Positions 21,891 through 33,868 are shown, counted from the first letter of the stretch. The stretch: 64,000 bases of DNA from Cocos nucifera (GCA_006176705.1 QRFJ01000769.1:186001-250000); one strand, 5' to 3'. The notes: generated from the sequence alone by a model not told the origin. Numbers and translations: made by a program.

Positions 21891-23131
21891 TGTTGCTCCA
21901 AGAATTAATTTTGATGATTACAAAGCATTTGAGAGGATTACTAATGAATTTGACTTGAAAAAAGACTTTTTATATTTCAGGAGCAAAATCATAATTTTAT
22001 CAAGTTTTGATCTGGGAGCCTCAAGAGTAAGTGTAGAATATTTCTAATCCTTCGAAGGTAGTTCCATAATTTTTGGATGCTTATTGTGGGAGAAAATCAA
22101 GTTTGAAGCGAAAGGGTTGACCCCTAGGTCGTCCCTAGCAAAAAGGGTTGTTTGGCATGATGTCTTTATGCCAAGGGTCGACCTCTGCTGTTTTAAAGGC
22201 TAAAAATATAAAATGACTATTTTTTTGGATTTTGTCTTAGAGGTCAATCTCGAGGTTGACCCCTATGCCATGAGTCGACCCATGAGTTGATCCTTGTGCC
22301 ATGAGTCGACCCCTGCAATGAAAATTTTTCTGCTATTTTTTTTTCTTATTTTGGCAGGTTCTAATGATTTTTTTAATATCTCCAATGGCTATAAATCTTG
22401 CCCAAAATTATCTCCTCCATCTATTGAAGATTTAAAAGGCTTTAAATAGAAAAAAAAATATAAGAGATTGGTATGATTCAATTTCTACCATAAGCAAAAG
22501 TCATCTTCAAGCAAAGAAACTTTCATTTCAAGTTCACCTATCTCTCAAGAGATCTTTCAAATCTTCAACAACCTTGAGAAAAATCAAAGAAGCTTCCTCC
22601 ATTATTGTGAAAAGCGTTCTTAAGATTTTATTTACTCACAAAGAGAGCTAAACTTGATTTGATTATCATTAAATCTTTTACTCTGCTTTATTATTTTGAT
22701 TCAAGTTTTGGGAGGGTCCCAAAACTTGGAAAGGTTGATCCTAATCTTGAATAGGATTGTATTGGATTGACTTGTATCCAAAAAATAAGTGTTCTAGCTT
22801 GGGATAGCTACGGTTGGAGGTTTCTAATGGTGTATTCAGCTTGAATATGGTTAGTGAATTTTAATTCCTAAGTAGAAGCTTGGAGAGTGGATGTAGGTGC
22901 AAGGAAAGCATCGAACCACTATAAATCTTGCTTGTTTGTGGTGTGCTTGCTATCTTTCTTTTCTTAGTTTGTTAAATTCTTGCTCTCTAATCTTTTATAT
23001 TTTTTTCTAACCTAAATTGCTTCACACACACATCTTGCATATCATCATTCAATCTTAATATCTTTAAATTAGCTTTAAAATTTTAAAAACCGAATTCATC
23101 CCTCCCTCTTGGGTTGCATAGTTGGGCAACA
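21891..23131 (+). repeat. F 5' LTR (1241 bp)
   Basis: It pairs with 29876-31096 (1221 bp). A stretch at 22110-22320 repeats GGTCGACC-like motifs. A TATA-like CTTTAAATAG lies near 22438-22448, before an A-rich run. Ends GGGCAACA. Confidence 0.93.
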
Positions 23132-23133
23132 AG

Positions 23134-23146
23134 TGGTATCAGAGCT
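23134..23146 (+). promoter_or_regulatory. Primer binding site of F (initiator tRNA-Met)
   Basis: TGGTATCAGAGCT two bases after the LTR end, complementary to the 3' end of plant initiator tRNA-Met over the first 12 bases. Confidence 0.9.
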
Positions 23147-23193
23147 CGGTGCTCCAGTCCTACTTTGATTTAACCATCAAGGAGCCAAAGATC

Positions 23194-24821
23194 TATGGCA
23201 ACCCAAGTTAGTATTTCTCTAGCCAAGGGGCGGTCCACAAACCGACCTCCACTTTTCAATGGAACAAACTATACCTATTGAAAAGCTCGGATGAGAGTTT
23301 TTATACATGCACTTGACTATGATATATGCAGTATCATAGTTAATGAACCACACACACCCACTAAAATAATTAATGGTGAGGAATCATCAAATCTGAAAAG
23401 AAATGGAATGAGATTGATAAGAAAATGGCTCAACTCAATGCAAGAGCTATGAATGTTTTATATTATGCTCTGATGCTAATGAATTTAATCGCATTTCAAC
23501 ATGCATGTTGGGTAAGAAAATATAGGATAGATTAGAAGTAACTCATGAAGGCACTAATCAAGTTAAGAAGTCAAAAATTAACATGCTTGTGCATAAATAT
23601 GAACTTTTCAAAATGAAGCATGATGAGTCAATAACTGTAATATTTACTAGATTTACAGATATTATAAGTGATCTTAAAAGTCTTGGCAAGTCTTATTCTA
23701 ATAGTGATCTTGTGAGGAAGATTCTTAGATGTTTGCCAAGGACATGAGAGGTCAAAGTGACTGCAATCCAAGAAGCCAAAGATCTAAATATTTTATCCTT
23801 GGAGGAGCTTCTAGGATCACTAATGATGCACGAGCTAAATATGAAACAACATCAAGAAGAAGATGTCAAGAAAAAGAAGATAATAGCCTTTAAATCCATC
23901 ACTCAACAAGATGAGAAATCTGATGAAATGGAAGATGAAGAACAAGATGAAGAAATAGCCCTCATCACAAGAAAGTTTAAGAGAATTTTGAAGAGAAAAC
24001 AAGGGATGAGGAAGGGGCTACCTACCAAAGGAGAGCATAGCAAGAAAAAGGATAGAGAGCAGCCCCTTATTTGCTATGAATGCAAGAAGTCGGGGCACTT
24101 TAGGTCTGAATGTCCTCAGCTTAAAAAAGTTTTCAAGAAGTACAAAAAAAATACTATGGTGGCAACATGGAGTGATAGTGACGACTCAAGCTTCGAAGAG
24201 GAAGAAGCTCATGAACAAGCCAACCTGTGCCTTATGGCACATGAGAATGAGGTAAGTGCTGAAATCTTAAATGAATTTATATTCAAAGAATTTTGAGAAG
24301 CCTTCTATGATGTAGTAGATGATTTAAAGAATTTAGGAACTAAAAATAAAGAACTAAAATTAAAAAATCAAGTCTTGCTAAAAGAAAATAAAACTATCTT
24401 AAGTGAAAAACTAGTCTTCACTTAAGAGAATCTAAATTTAAAAAATAAAATTGATAATTTAAAATTGATAGTTTAAAAATTTACTTTGAGTTCAAATAAA
24501 CTTCATATGATTCTTGAAAATTAAAAGGCCGTTTATGATAAGGCTGGTCTAGGCTATCACCCCTTAAGAAAATAAAAATTTTTGAAAAATATTTTTATAA
24601 ATTCATAAAGTAATAAATTTTTAAATGTTATTTGCTTTAAATATGGTAAACTAGGACATAAATCTTATACATGCTTCTCTAACAATTCAAATGTAAAGAA
24701 AATATGGGTTCCAAAAGGAACCATTGTGACTAACCTTAAAGGACCCAAGAAAACTTGGGTATCTATAGTAAGGACTTGATTATGCATGTAGGTATGTTTT
24801 GCATCCAAAAAAAAAAATTGA
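23194..24821 (+). pseudogene. F gag
   Basis: Start at ATG 23194 (MATQVSISLAKG), followed within 30 codons by PPLFNGTNYTY and a stop where a Trp is usual. There is a frameshift near 23380. The intact central piece (23757-24296, 179 aa) has an acidic stretch, a Lys/Arg-rich segment, the zinc knuckle CYECKKSGHFRSEC (CCHC intact, codons near 24072-24113) and an acidic WSDSDDSSFEEEE tail. A further coiled-coil-like Lys/Asn/Leu region with stops runs to about 24600, followed by a second, damaged knuckle (CFKYGKLGHKSYTC; second Cys is Y). Assembles particles and binds RNA in intact relatives. Confidence 0.88.
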
Positions 24822-27800
24822 AGATGGTATCTTGATAGCGGATGCTCAAGACACATGATCGGTGATGAGTCTCAATTCATCATGCTTGATGCTAAAAATG
24901 GAGGGATGGTTATATTTGGAGACAATGGCAAAGAAAAGATCATTGGTATAGGTAATGTTGGTATCACTCCATCCAAGTATATTAAAAATATTTTATTAGT
25001 AGATGGTTTAAAACACAAACTCTTAAGTATTAGTCAACTTTGTTATAAGGGTTATAAAGTTGTTTTTGAATCTTCATTGTGCATTGTAACTAGTTCCAAT
25101 GATGATGGCATTAAGTTTGTTGGTTATAAGCATGATAATGTTTATATGATAGATTTGAATGATCTTTCTATGATAAACATGCAATGTTTAGTATCTATGA
25201 ATGCCAAAATTAATGAGACTAGTTGGCTTTGGCATCGTAGGCTTGCACACGTTAGTATGCATTCACTTTCAAAGCTTATCAAAAAGAAATTTGTTACCGA
25301 TTTACCAAAATTAAGTTTTGAGAAGATAAAATTTGTGATGTATGCCAACTAGGTAAATAAATAAGAGTTTCATTCAAATCTAAGAACATTGTTTCAACTT
25401 CTAGGCCATTGGAACTTTTGCACATGGATTTGTTTGGTCCTACAAGAACAACAAGCTTAGGTGGAAAATGTTATGGTTTTGTAATTATCGATGACTACTC
25501 ACATTTTACATGGATATTTTTTTTGGCACACAAAGATGAAATTTTTCATGTTTTCATAAAGTTTTATTGAAAAATTATGAATGAAAAAGGATTTTCAATT
25601 CAAAGCATTCAAAGTGATCATAGAATCGAATTTGAAAATCAATACTTTAAAAAATTTTATGATGAAAAAAAAATTAGTCATAATTTTTCAGCACCTAGGA
25701 CACTCTAACAAAATGGAGTAGTAGAAAGAAAAAATAAAACTCTAGAAAAGATGGCCCATACTATACTATATGAAAGCAACCTTCCAAGATACTTTTCGAC
25801 GGAAGCAATTAACACAGCATGTTATATCTTAAACCATGCCCTAATCAGACCAATTTTAAAGAAAACATCTTATGAGCTTTGGAAAGGAAGAAAACGTAAC
25901 ATTGCATATTTTCATATTTTTGGTTGTCGATGTTTTGTTTTGAACAATGGTAAAGAAAAACTAGATAAATTTGATGCAAAATCTGATAAAGCAATTTTTC
26001 TTGGTTACTCCTCTTCTAGTAAAGCTTTTAGAGTTTTTAACAAAAGAACCTTAGTAGTAGAGGAGTCAGTACATGTTATTTTTGATGAGACTACTGATCT
26101 TCCATCAAGGAAGAGTGAGGATATTGATGATGCAGATCCTCTTATAGAAGGATTGAAGGAGATCACCCTAAAGAATTTAAAAATTTAAAATGAAGAGAAT
26201 CATGAAGACAAGCAAGAAATTGAGGGTGAAGGACAACAAGAACAACCTTAAGATACAAATAATCTTCCAAAAGAATGGAGGTATGTTCAAAATCACCGCA
26301 AAGAACTAATTATTGGTGATCCTACACATGGGGTAAGAACTCGCTCTTTACTTAGAGATGCATACAATCATTTTGCATTTATTTCTTATTTTGAACCCAA
26401 AACTATTGATAAAGCCAAAAAAAATTATAATTGGATAAATGCAATGCAAGAGGAACTTAATCAATTCAAAAGAAATAATGCATGGATCTTAGTATCAAGA
26501 CCTAAAAATTATCCAATAATTGGTACAAAATGGGTATATAAAAATAAATTAGATGAAAATGAAAATGTAATTAGGAATAAAGCAAGATTAGTTGCAAAGG
26601 GTTATAATCAAGAAGAGAGAATTAATTTTGATGAAACCTTTGCACCTGTTGCTAGACTAGAAACAATTAAACTTTTACTCGCTTATGCATACTTTATGAA
26701 TTTCAAGCTATTTCAAATGGTTGTTAAAAGTGCTTTTCTAAATGGACATATTGCTGAAGAAGTTTATGTAGAACAACCTTCCAATTTTGAAAATCATGCT
26801 TTTCCAAATTATGTTTCTAGATTAAAGAAAGCATTATATGGTTTAAAATAAGCACCTAGGACTTGGTATGAAAGACTAAGTAAATTCTTGCTTAATAATG
26901 GATTTTCAAGAAAAAATATAGATATAATTTTTTTCCTTAAAAGAGATCATGATGACATCTTAGTAATATAAATATATGTTGATGACATTATATTTGGATC
27001 TACTAATGAAACTTTATGTCAAGATTTTACTAAGCTCATGTAGGAGGAGTTTGAGATGAGCATGATGGGTGAACTAATATTCTTTCTTGGACTTCAAATC
27101 AAACAAATAGAAGAAGGAATCTCCATTACTCAAAGTAGTTACACAAGAGAACTACTCAAGAGATTTAGGATGGAGAGCTCCAAAGCAATTGGTACCCCCA
27201 TGAGTCCATCATATAAGCTTGATAAGGATGAAGGAGATAAAAGTGTTGATCAAAAACTTTATAGAGGCATTATTGGTTTTTTATTGTGTTTAACTGCTAG
27301 TAGATCAGATATCATGTTTAGTATTTATTTATGTGCATGATTTCAATCTAATCTAAAAGAATCATATTTAAATGCTATAAAAAGAATACTTAAATACTTA
27401 AAAGAAACTCAATCCATAGATTTATGGTACTCTAAGAACTCATCAATCGATTTAATTGGATATTTAGATGCAGACTTTGCTGGATGTAAATTAGATAGAA
27501 AAAACATTAGTGGAACTTACCAATTTCTAGGAGTTAACTTAATCTCTTGGTTTAGCAAGAAGCAAAATTCAATAGCATTGTCTACAACCGAGGCCAAATA
27601 TAATACAGTCAAAAGTTGCTATGCATAAATCTTATGGATTAAGCAACAACTTGAGAACTTTAGCATCAAACTGAATGAAACTCCCATAAGATGTGATAAT
27701 ACTAGTGCCATAAATCTGACTAAAAATCCAATCCAACACTGTAGATCAAAATACATTAAAATAAGACATTATTTCATAAGAGAGCATGTTTAAAATAATA

Positions 27801-27922
27801 ACATAATTTTTGATTATATTTGTACTAAAAATCAACTGAATGATATTTTTACTAAGGCCTTAAGTGAAGATAAATTCTGTGAGATTAGAAGAGAATTAGG
27901 AATCTTTGATCCCCTAGTCTAA
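24822..27922 (+). pseudogene. F pol: protease, integrase, reverse transcriptase, RNase H
   Basis: Protease motif WYLDSGCSRHM has its DSG codons at 24834-24842. The GAG-pre-integrase and zinc-finger region (24855-25352: LWHRRLAHVSMHSL) is followed by a stop. The integrase core has HMDLFGP (Asp), IQSDHRIEFEN (Asp) and NGVVERKN (Glu), so all three acidic residues remain, with stops between. Integrase tail at 25751-26188. RT from 26444: KARLVAKGYNQEE, a stop after LKKALYGLK, then IYVDDIIFGS (YVDD intact), then LIFFLGLQI (27056 on). RNase H: SWFSKKQNSIALSTTEAKY, CDNTSAINLTKNP. It ends at stop 27920-27922. At least seven in-frame stops; not functional. Confidence 0.92.
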
Positions 27923-29860
27923 AAATCTTTATAATTTCAAGCTTAAATCTATCAAAAATAATTTTAATCTTTATCTTGAGCCTATATCTCAAATTTTCTA
28001 TCTCAAAAAGCTCAAATCTAACCTTCCTTGATCATTCTCATGAATAAAATTTCAATCCTTAAAATCTTATATTTTTTTAGAATTTTTCCATCTCTCTTGA
28101 ATCTTTGAAGTTCAAAATAATTTTGTTTAATGCATTTATATTATACAAAAAGGGAGAGATGTGTTTTTAATTCATGTTGTTCATAAATAGAATTTTTTTA
28201 AAAAAAGAGAAAAGATATTCATTCTAAATTTATTGTGTTCTTTCAAAATGGGGAAAAATAGTTAAAAGATAAATTTATCCAACAATAATTATGGAAAAGA
28301 GGGAGAGAAAATATTATGTGATGAATTTTATAGTATTTACTCTTAAAAAATAAGAAAAAAGATATTTATTTGTTAAATATTATCTAGTTAGTCTTGACTG
28401 AACATTCTAATTAATTTGAGTTAAGAATAATGAACTTTGATTGTTTTATGATCCATTTAACTTAAGCCTTCGTGTGATTATTCTGTTTAAATTCAATTGA
28501 TTTGATTGCCAAATTATTTTTGATAACTAATTGGAGTTAAAAACTAATTTAAAATATATTCTCACTCTAAAAAATTAATTTTGATATATACTTCTAATTT
28601 TGAAACTCATTTAAAAATATAAATATAATACAAAATTTTTAATGCGCCTTTAGAAATATTTGTAAAATTATTTTTGCTCTGATACTATCTTTATTTTGCT
28701 TGATACATTTTCAACATATATCTTTTTTGAGCTTAATTAATTAAAATTTATTTAAGAAAAGAAAAGAATGAATAATGAATTAAATGTTGTGCTTGATTCC
28801 ACTATTCAAATCTTTGAAAAGCTCTAATCCTCTTAAAGCTTAAAAGTACATACTTGAAAATCTGTTCAAAGAATAATATTCATTCAAAAAGATGGAGAGC
28901 CTTTGATATTTAAGTTTAAGCTAATTTTTTGTAAAGAAAGAAATTTTAAATAATAAGATTTTAAAGAGGAGCTGATTCATTTGATTTGATTCAATTTTTA
29001 AAATTTTTGATTCAATTTTTTAAATTTGATACATCTGTCATTTGATACACCCCATCACATCTCTGATTTTTCATTTGATTCAGATGCTTCCAGCCATGAT
29101 CTTTACTAGATTTAGTTTAGTCATCTTTGTATTAGGTTATGATCTTGTATCTCTTAGTTATTTTTATGAGTTGTTGATTAAGTCATAGTTGATTATATTT
29201 TTTTTTGGATAAAACTTATGGCATTGGTGCTATTGGTTGTTCGGGTCATGGATAGTTGTATCCATGAATTTTGTATGTTTTGATGGCCTAATTCTCATGA
29301 ATACTTTTGATACCTTTATATTTTGTATGTTTAGCATTTATATCTTTTGATGACTTGATGTTATGATAATCATTTGTATGTAAATATGTGATGATGTCAT
29401 TTGAATGATATGAAATGAAACCTTTGTGCATTGGCTAAATTTCATTATGATCATTATGTTGTAAATTGAAAGTTTTATTATAAACTCTTGCTCTAATAGA
29501 AAAACATATGGAATAACTTAAGGGGAAGGCTTCTTTTATTTTTGAATTTTAAAATTCTTTAAGATCTTACTTGATGATGTCAAAAAGAAGGAGTAGAGTA
29601 AATAAAATTTGGCTATAAGAAAAATTAATAAAAAAAAAAGTAAAATTGATAAAAGAAATAAGTAAGTCAAACACTTTTATGAATCATTTAAATGTCTGAC
29701 TATAAGTAATCATCAAACTGCTCTTGATGCCATATTGGTCAGATAATTGAATATAATATCCTAGTGTGTGATGTAGCATGTTCGTTCAAAATTTTTGAAA
29801 CCCTCAATCAATGCTTCTATATGCTTTATTTTTGCTTATGCTCAAATATTTTATCATCAT
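27923..29860 (+). other. F pol-to-LTR spacer (1.9 kb), no gene seen
   Basis: Some SIRE-type elements carry an env-like gene here. I see only short AT-rich frames, none longer than about 60 codons, and no transmembrane-rich frame. Long A/T runs and degenerate TTGAT repeats dominate. Confidence 0.7.
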
Positions 29861-29875
29861 AAAAAAGGGAGAGAT
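29861..29875 (+). promoter_or_regulatory. Polypurine tract of F
   Basis: AAAAAAGGGAGAGAT directly before the 3' LTR. Confidence 0.85.
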
Positions 29876-31096
29876 TGTTGCTCCAAGAATTGATTTTGAT
29901 GATTACAAAGCATTTGAGGGGATTACTAATGAATTTGACTTGAAAAAAGACTTTTTGTATTTCAAAGAAAAAATCATAATTTTATCAAATTTTGATCTAA
30001 GAGCCTCAAGAGCAAGAATAGAAGATTTCTAATCTTTTGGAGGCAGTCCCATAATTTTTGGATGCTTATTTTGGAAGAAAATCAAGTTTGAAGCGAAAGG
30101 GTCGACCCCTAGGTCATCCTCTGCTGAAAAGGGTTATTTGGCATGCTGTCTCTGTGCCAAGGGTCGACTCTAGAGTCAACCTCTGCTGTTCCGAAGGCTA
30201 AAAATATAGAATGACTATTTTCTAGATTTTATCTCAGAGGTCGACCTCTGTGCCATGAGTCGACCCATGAGTCAACCCCTGCAACAAAAGTTTTTCTATA
30301 ATAGCTTTTTTTTTTATTTTGGTGGGTTCTAATGGTTTCTTTAATATCTCCAACGACTACAAATCTTGTTCAGAATTCTCTCCTCCATCTATTGAAAATT
30401 TAAAAGGCTTTAAATAGAAAAAAAACATAAGAGATTGGTGTGATTCAATTTCAGCCCTAAGCAAAAGCCATCTTCAAGCAAAGAAGCCTTCATTCAAGTT
30501 CACCTATCTCTCAAGAGCTCTTTCAAATCTCCAACAATCTTGAGAGAAATCAGAGAAGCTTCCTCCATTATTGTGAAAAGTGTTCTTAAGATTTTATTTG
30601 CTCACAAAGGGAGCTAAACTTGTATTTTATTGTCATTAAATCTTTTACTCTACTTTATTGTTTTGATTCAAGTTTTGGGGGGTTCCAAAACTTGGGAAGG
30701 TTGATCCTAACCTTGAATAGGATTATATTGGGTTGGCTTATATCCAAAAAAAAAGTGTTCTAGCTTGGGATAGCTAGGGTTGGAGGTTTTCAATGGTGTA
30801 TTCAGTTTGAATATGGTTAGTGGATTTTAATTTACAAGTAAGAGCTTGGGGAGTAGATGTAGGTGCAAAGAAAATATCAAACCACTATAAATCTTACTTG
30901 TTTGTGGTGTGCTTACTATCTTTCTTTCCTTAGTTTGTTAAATTCTTGCTTTTTAATCTTTTATATTTGTCTCTAAGCTAAATCGCTTCACACACACATC
31001 TTGCATATCATCATTCAATCTTGATATCTTTAAATTAGTTTTAAAATTTTAAAAATCTAATTCACCCCTCCTTTTGGGTTGCATAGCTGGGCAACA
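29876..31096 (+). repeat. F 3' LTR (1221 bp)
   Basis: It pairs with 21891-23131. Differences are scattered substitutions plus small indels. The frame 29811-30032 is a chance frame crossing the boundary. Confidence 0.93.
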
Positions 31097-31101
31097 CCTT
31101 C
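31097..31101. repeat. Target-site duplication of F, right copy
   Basis: CCTTC, identical to 21886-21890. Confidence 0.9.
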
Positions 31102-31765
31102 CCCACATCATAGAAAGGATGCGCCAGAAGGATGATGTTGAGAGGTTCGATAAGTCCTTTGCCACCTTCCTAGAGGCAAGTGGCTTCTTCTGATTTTGGC
31201 TTCATGCTCTTTAGGCTTTAAAGTTGGGATCTTTTAGGATTCAGACTTGCGTTTTGTTTTGCAGTTGGGACACTACCTTTTTGCCCACTCTGAGATGGCA
31301 AACCAAAATTAGGTCGAAGCTTCTAGAACCCTGGAGGAAGCCCACGTAGAAGCTGAGAAGGCTTGGGCCGAGGCCGATGTTCTAAAGGTCGCCTCAAAGA
31401 CTCATTCGTTTGAAGTAGAATGCCATCAGAAAGAGTTAAGAGAGGAGCGCGGCGAGATGGTGAGGCTGTGGGCTGAGCTAGCTCTAGAGAAGATGGAGAA
31501 AAGGAAGGTGCAGGAGGAGCTTACTGCCGCCATGGAGAGGGATATGCAAGACTTTAAGTCCGCCAAGGATATGGAGGATATCAAAATAGCCTTTGCCCAG
31601 GAAGCCTTCTTGGAAGGGTTTCAGGTCTGCATGGGTCGGGTCATCGAGAACTTTCCTGACATCGATCTGGACCTCCTCCTAGAAGAGCTGGAGAATAGAG
31701 TTGGCCCTTCGCGTGCCGATGCCAAGGTTGCCCCTACCGCCCATTCCATCGAAGCTGCCCAGTAA
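31102..31765 (+). pseudogene. E antisense gene, exons 2-3: coiled-coil region
   Basis: With F removed, the frame from 21890 continues as MEGSILPHIIERMRQKDDV to FATFLE at 31175. An 89-bp intron with a GC donor (31176-31264) follows, and the frame resumes LGHYLFAHSEMANQ. After one stop it becomes a long alpha-helical, charged stretch (VEASRTLEEAHVEAEKAWAE, then the 102-aa open piece 31457-31765: MVRLWAELALEKMEKRKVQE...FQVCMGRVIENFPDIDLDLL). Heptad-like spacing suggests a coiled coil. Stop TAA at 31763-31765. Role unknown: extra genes of this type are known in Tat elements but have no established function that I can state. Confidence 0.7.
31176..31264 (+). other. Intron 2 of the E antisense gene (GC-AG)
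   Basis: Donor AG|GCAAGT is the consensus of the minor GC class. The acceptor is TTTTGTTTTGCAG|TT. Removing 89 bp joins TTC CTA GAG to TTG GGA CAC in frame, bypassing a stop at 31190. Confidence 0.55.
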
Positions 31766-32049
31766 TTCTTGAATCTGCAAGTGCAGCGTCCGAGTCTGCC
31801 CATGAATAAGAGGCGGTCGAGAATGTCCTGACCTCTACAGTGGGCGAGCCACCCGAGGTCTAAACCTTTGACATCTATGTACTTTTCTCTTCTTTTTTTT
31901 ATGTACTAAAAATATTTGAAGTAATGAAAGTAAATCTCTCTTTTTCTTTACATCCTGCATTGCACGTGATTCAGAATGCCTCTAATAACCAAGGCCATGA
32001 CCCCCATTCTCCAATTGACATCGACCCCTTGCCTTAGGGAGTTTCGTTC

Positions 32050-32894
32050 AAGCCTTTGATAAGGGGTTTGAAGAATGAAGTTCATCTTTAAGGAAAAAGT
32101 TGAAGAAGGTTGAGATTGACCTTCAATCCTCTCGAAAGAATGCTTCTGAGGCAACCAGAGAGATCACTCGCCTCCATGACTTGCACATGAAGGACACGGT
32201 GAGCTTCAGCATTCGGAAGGATAGCTTTGAGAAGGAGATTGCCGAACTCAAGAGAAATGCCAGTGACAAATCCTGAGCATTGATGGCGAAGATCAGCTTT
32301 CTCAAAGCCAACCTGAAGGAGGCCAGAGAAGAAATCTCTCTCCTAGAAGGGAGCTCACCGTGGTCCACTAATAAGGCTCGATACGACTGGGACTGGTCAA
32401 AAAGACTCTCCGAGCTTCAAAAGTAGCTGCAAGATACTAAGGGCTGGCATAATAGCTATCGAGTGACCTGGACGGGAAAGATGTCCTGGCTTGGAGGAGA
32501 GCTCAAGGCTGCCAGAGATTAAGCAACTTATCTTTAGAAGTGATTGCACTATAGTCGGGAAGCTAGCGTGAGTAATGAGTCGGAGGAGATCACCTTCTTG
32601 AAGAGGACCATCGGTGAGCTTTCAAAGGTTGTTGGGGCGGAGAAGGTCAAGGTTCAATGGCTGAAGCTTCAGCTCGCTTGTGAACATCGGGCTGTCGAAG
32701 ATGCGAAGGTCGAGTCTGAAGTTTTGAGGAGGCAGCGATGAGAACTTGAGGGTAGATTTTAGCTTGCCAATAAAATGTATGTAGATGGTCTCTACAATAA
32801 GAATGAGCTTGAAGAAGAGATCTTTAGGGTAAAGCAAGCCTTGGTGATGGCCGAGGTCAGCAGCCTAAAGTTTGAGGAGTCTGGTCCGCCTTAG
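32050..32894 (+). pseudogene. Second coiled-coil remnant in the E antisense region
   Basis: A plus-strand frame of similar character: KKLKKVEIDLQSSRKNASEA, EITRLHDLHMKDTVSFSI, FEKEIAELKRNASDKS, then after stops the 65-codon open piece 32544-32741 (EEITFLKRTIGELSKVVGAE), ending EVSSLKFEESGPP and stop at 32892-32894. Highly charged, Leu-spaced, coiled-coil-like. The stretch between 31866 and 32050 looks like a 3' untranslated region, so this may be a second gene or a downstream exon block. It has about six stops. No function can be assigned. Confidence 0.55.
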
Positions 32895-33228
32895 AGCTTC
32901 AGCCTCTTTCTATTTTTTTTCTTTCAGTGTAATCAGCCTTGTCGGCCTATGCTTTGCTTGTAATGAACTTATTTTTGCAATGAAATAGTACACTTCTCAT
33001 TATTTTTGTTTTGCATAAATTTGAGGCTTATTTGTGGCTTTACCTTCTTTACCTCATTTTTCTCTACGTTATCTTCTAATGAAATGCTTGTTGTGGATGC
33101 TGAACTAGGACCTCTTCTGCAAACCAGGATAGGATTCCACCTTTTGTATTTAATGTAGATAGGTTGTCACAGAAAAAATGTGTAGGGATTCTCCATCGAG
33201 CTTCTTTCTTTCCCTAATCTTTGGTCAA

Positions 33229-33868
33229 CGAGGTTCCAACTTTTGCTCACGTTAGGATGAGACTTTCCTTTTGTTCCTAACATGGCTTGTGGGGGCGTGT
33301 TAAGAATCGTTAGTAGGGCCTCTCCCCCATTTCATCTTAGTTTAATGAGGCCTTCGACTTTGCTCACATTAGGATGAGGTTCTCCTCCTATTTCTAACAG
33401 ATTGTAGGGGCCTATTAGAGCCATTGATAGGGCCTCTCCTCCCATCCCATCTTAAATGGATGAGGTCTTCAACTTTGCTCATGTTAGGATGAGGTTCTTT
33501 TCCTATTCCTAATGTGGCTTGTGGGGGCACATCTGGGCCATTGACAGGGCCTCTCCTCCCATCCCATCTTAAATGGACTAGATCTTTGATTTTGCTCATG
33601 TTAGGATGAGATTCTCCTCCTGTTCCTAACGTAGCTTGTGGGGGCACATTTGGGCCATTGACAAGGTCTCTCCCTCCATCTCATCTTAAATGGATGAGGT
33701 CTTCGACTTTGCTCACGTTAGGATGAGGTTCTCCTCCTATTCCTAACATGGCTTGTGGGGGCACATTTGGGGCCATTGACAGGGCATCTCCTCCCATCCT
33801 ATCTTAAATGTATGAGATGTTCGACTTTGCTCATATTAGGATGAGATTCTCTTCCTGTTCCTAACGAG
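33229..33868 (-). repeat. 117-bp tandem repeat block between E pol and its antisense gene
   Basis: About 5.4 units with the phrase GCTCAYRTTAGGATGAG starting a new unit at 33259, 33376, 33491, 33608, 33725 and 33843 (periods 117, 115, 117, 117, 118). Each unit contains TCCTAACxTGGCTTGTGGGGGC and GGGCCTCTCCTCCCATC. The minus-strand frame 33369-33647 is only a translation of the repeat, since the period is divisible by three. Subterminal tandem repeats after pol are known from Tat/Ogre-type elements. Confidence 0.9.

Larger units (their letters stand above)
21891..31096 (+). mobile_element. F: SIRE/Maximus-like Copia retrotransposon (9.2 kb)
   Basis: LTRs at 21891-23131 and 29876-31096 both start TGTTGCTCCAAGAATT and end GGGCAACA, flanked by perfect CCTTC duplications. 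A tRNA-Met primer site and a polypurine tract lie where they should. The long gag with acidic and lysine-rich tracts and the RT-RNase H style place it in the SIRE/Maximus group by recognition. It is complete in structure but has many stops in gag-pol. It split an exon of E's antisense gene. Confidence 0.93.

Noticed and set aside
23134..23146. tRNA gene fragment
   Set aside because: The 12-bp match to initiator tRNA-Met is the primer binding site, with no surrounding cloverleaf.
27923..29860. env-like gene in F
   Set aside because: Some SIRE elements have one, but no frame of adequate length or membrane-segment pattern is seen here.
20842..31765. Ordinary host gene disrupted by transposons
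   Set aside because: Introns made this plausible, but the domain resembles one known from Gypsy elements and the segment lies between E's pol/tandem repeats and its LTR. A captured host gene cannot be excluded outright.
33369..33647. 92-codon minus-strand ORF with internal repeats
   Set aside because: It is the translation of the 117-bp tandem repeat; openness follows from a period divisible by three. No start context or domain.
33229..33868. CRISPR-like array
   Set aside because: Units are contiguous 117-bp direct repeats with no distinct spacers, in plant retrotransposon DNA.
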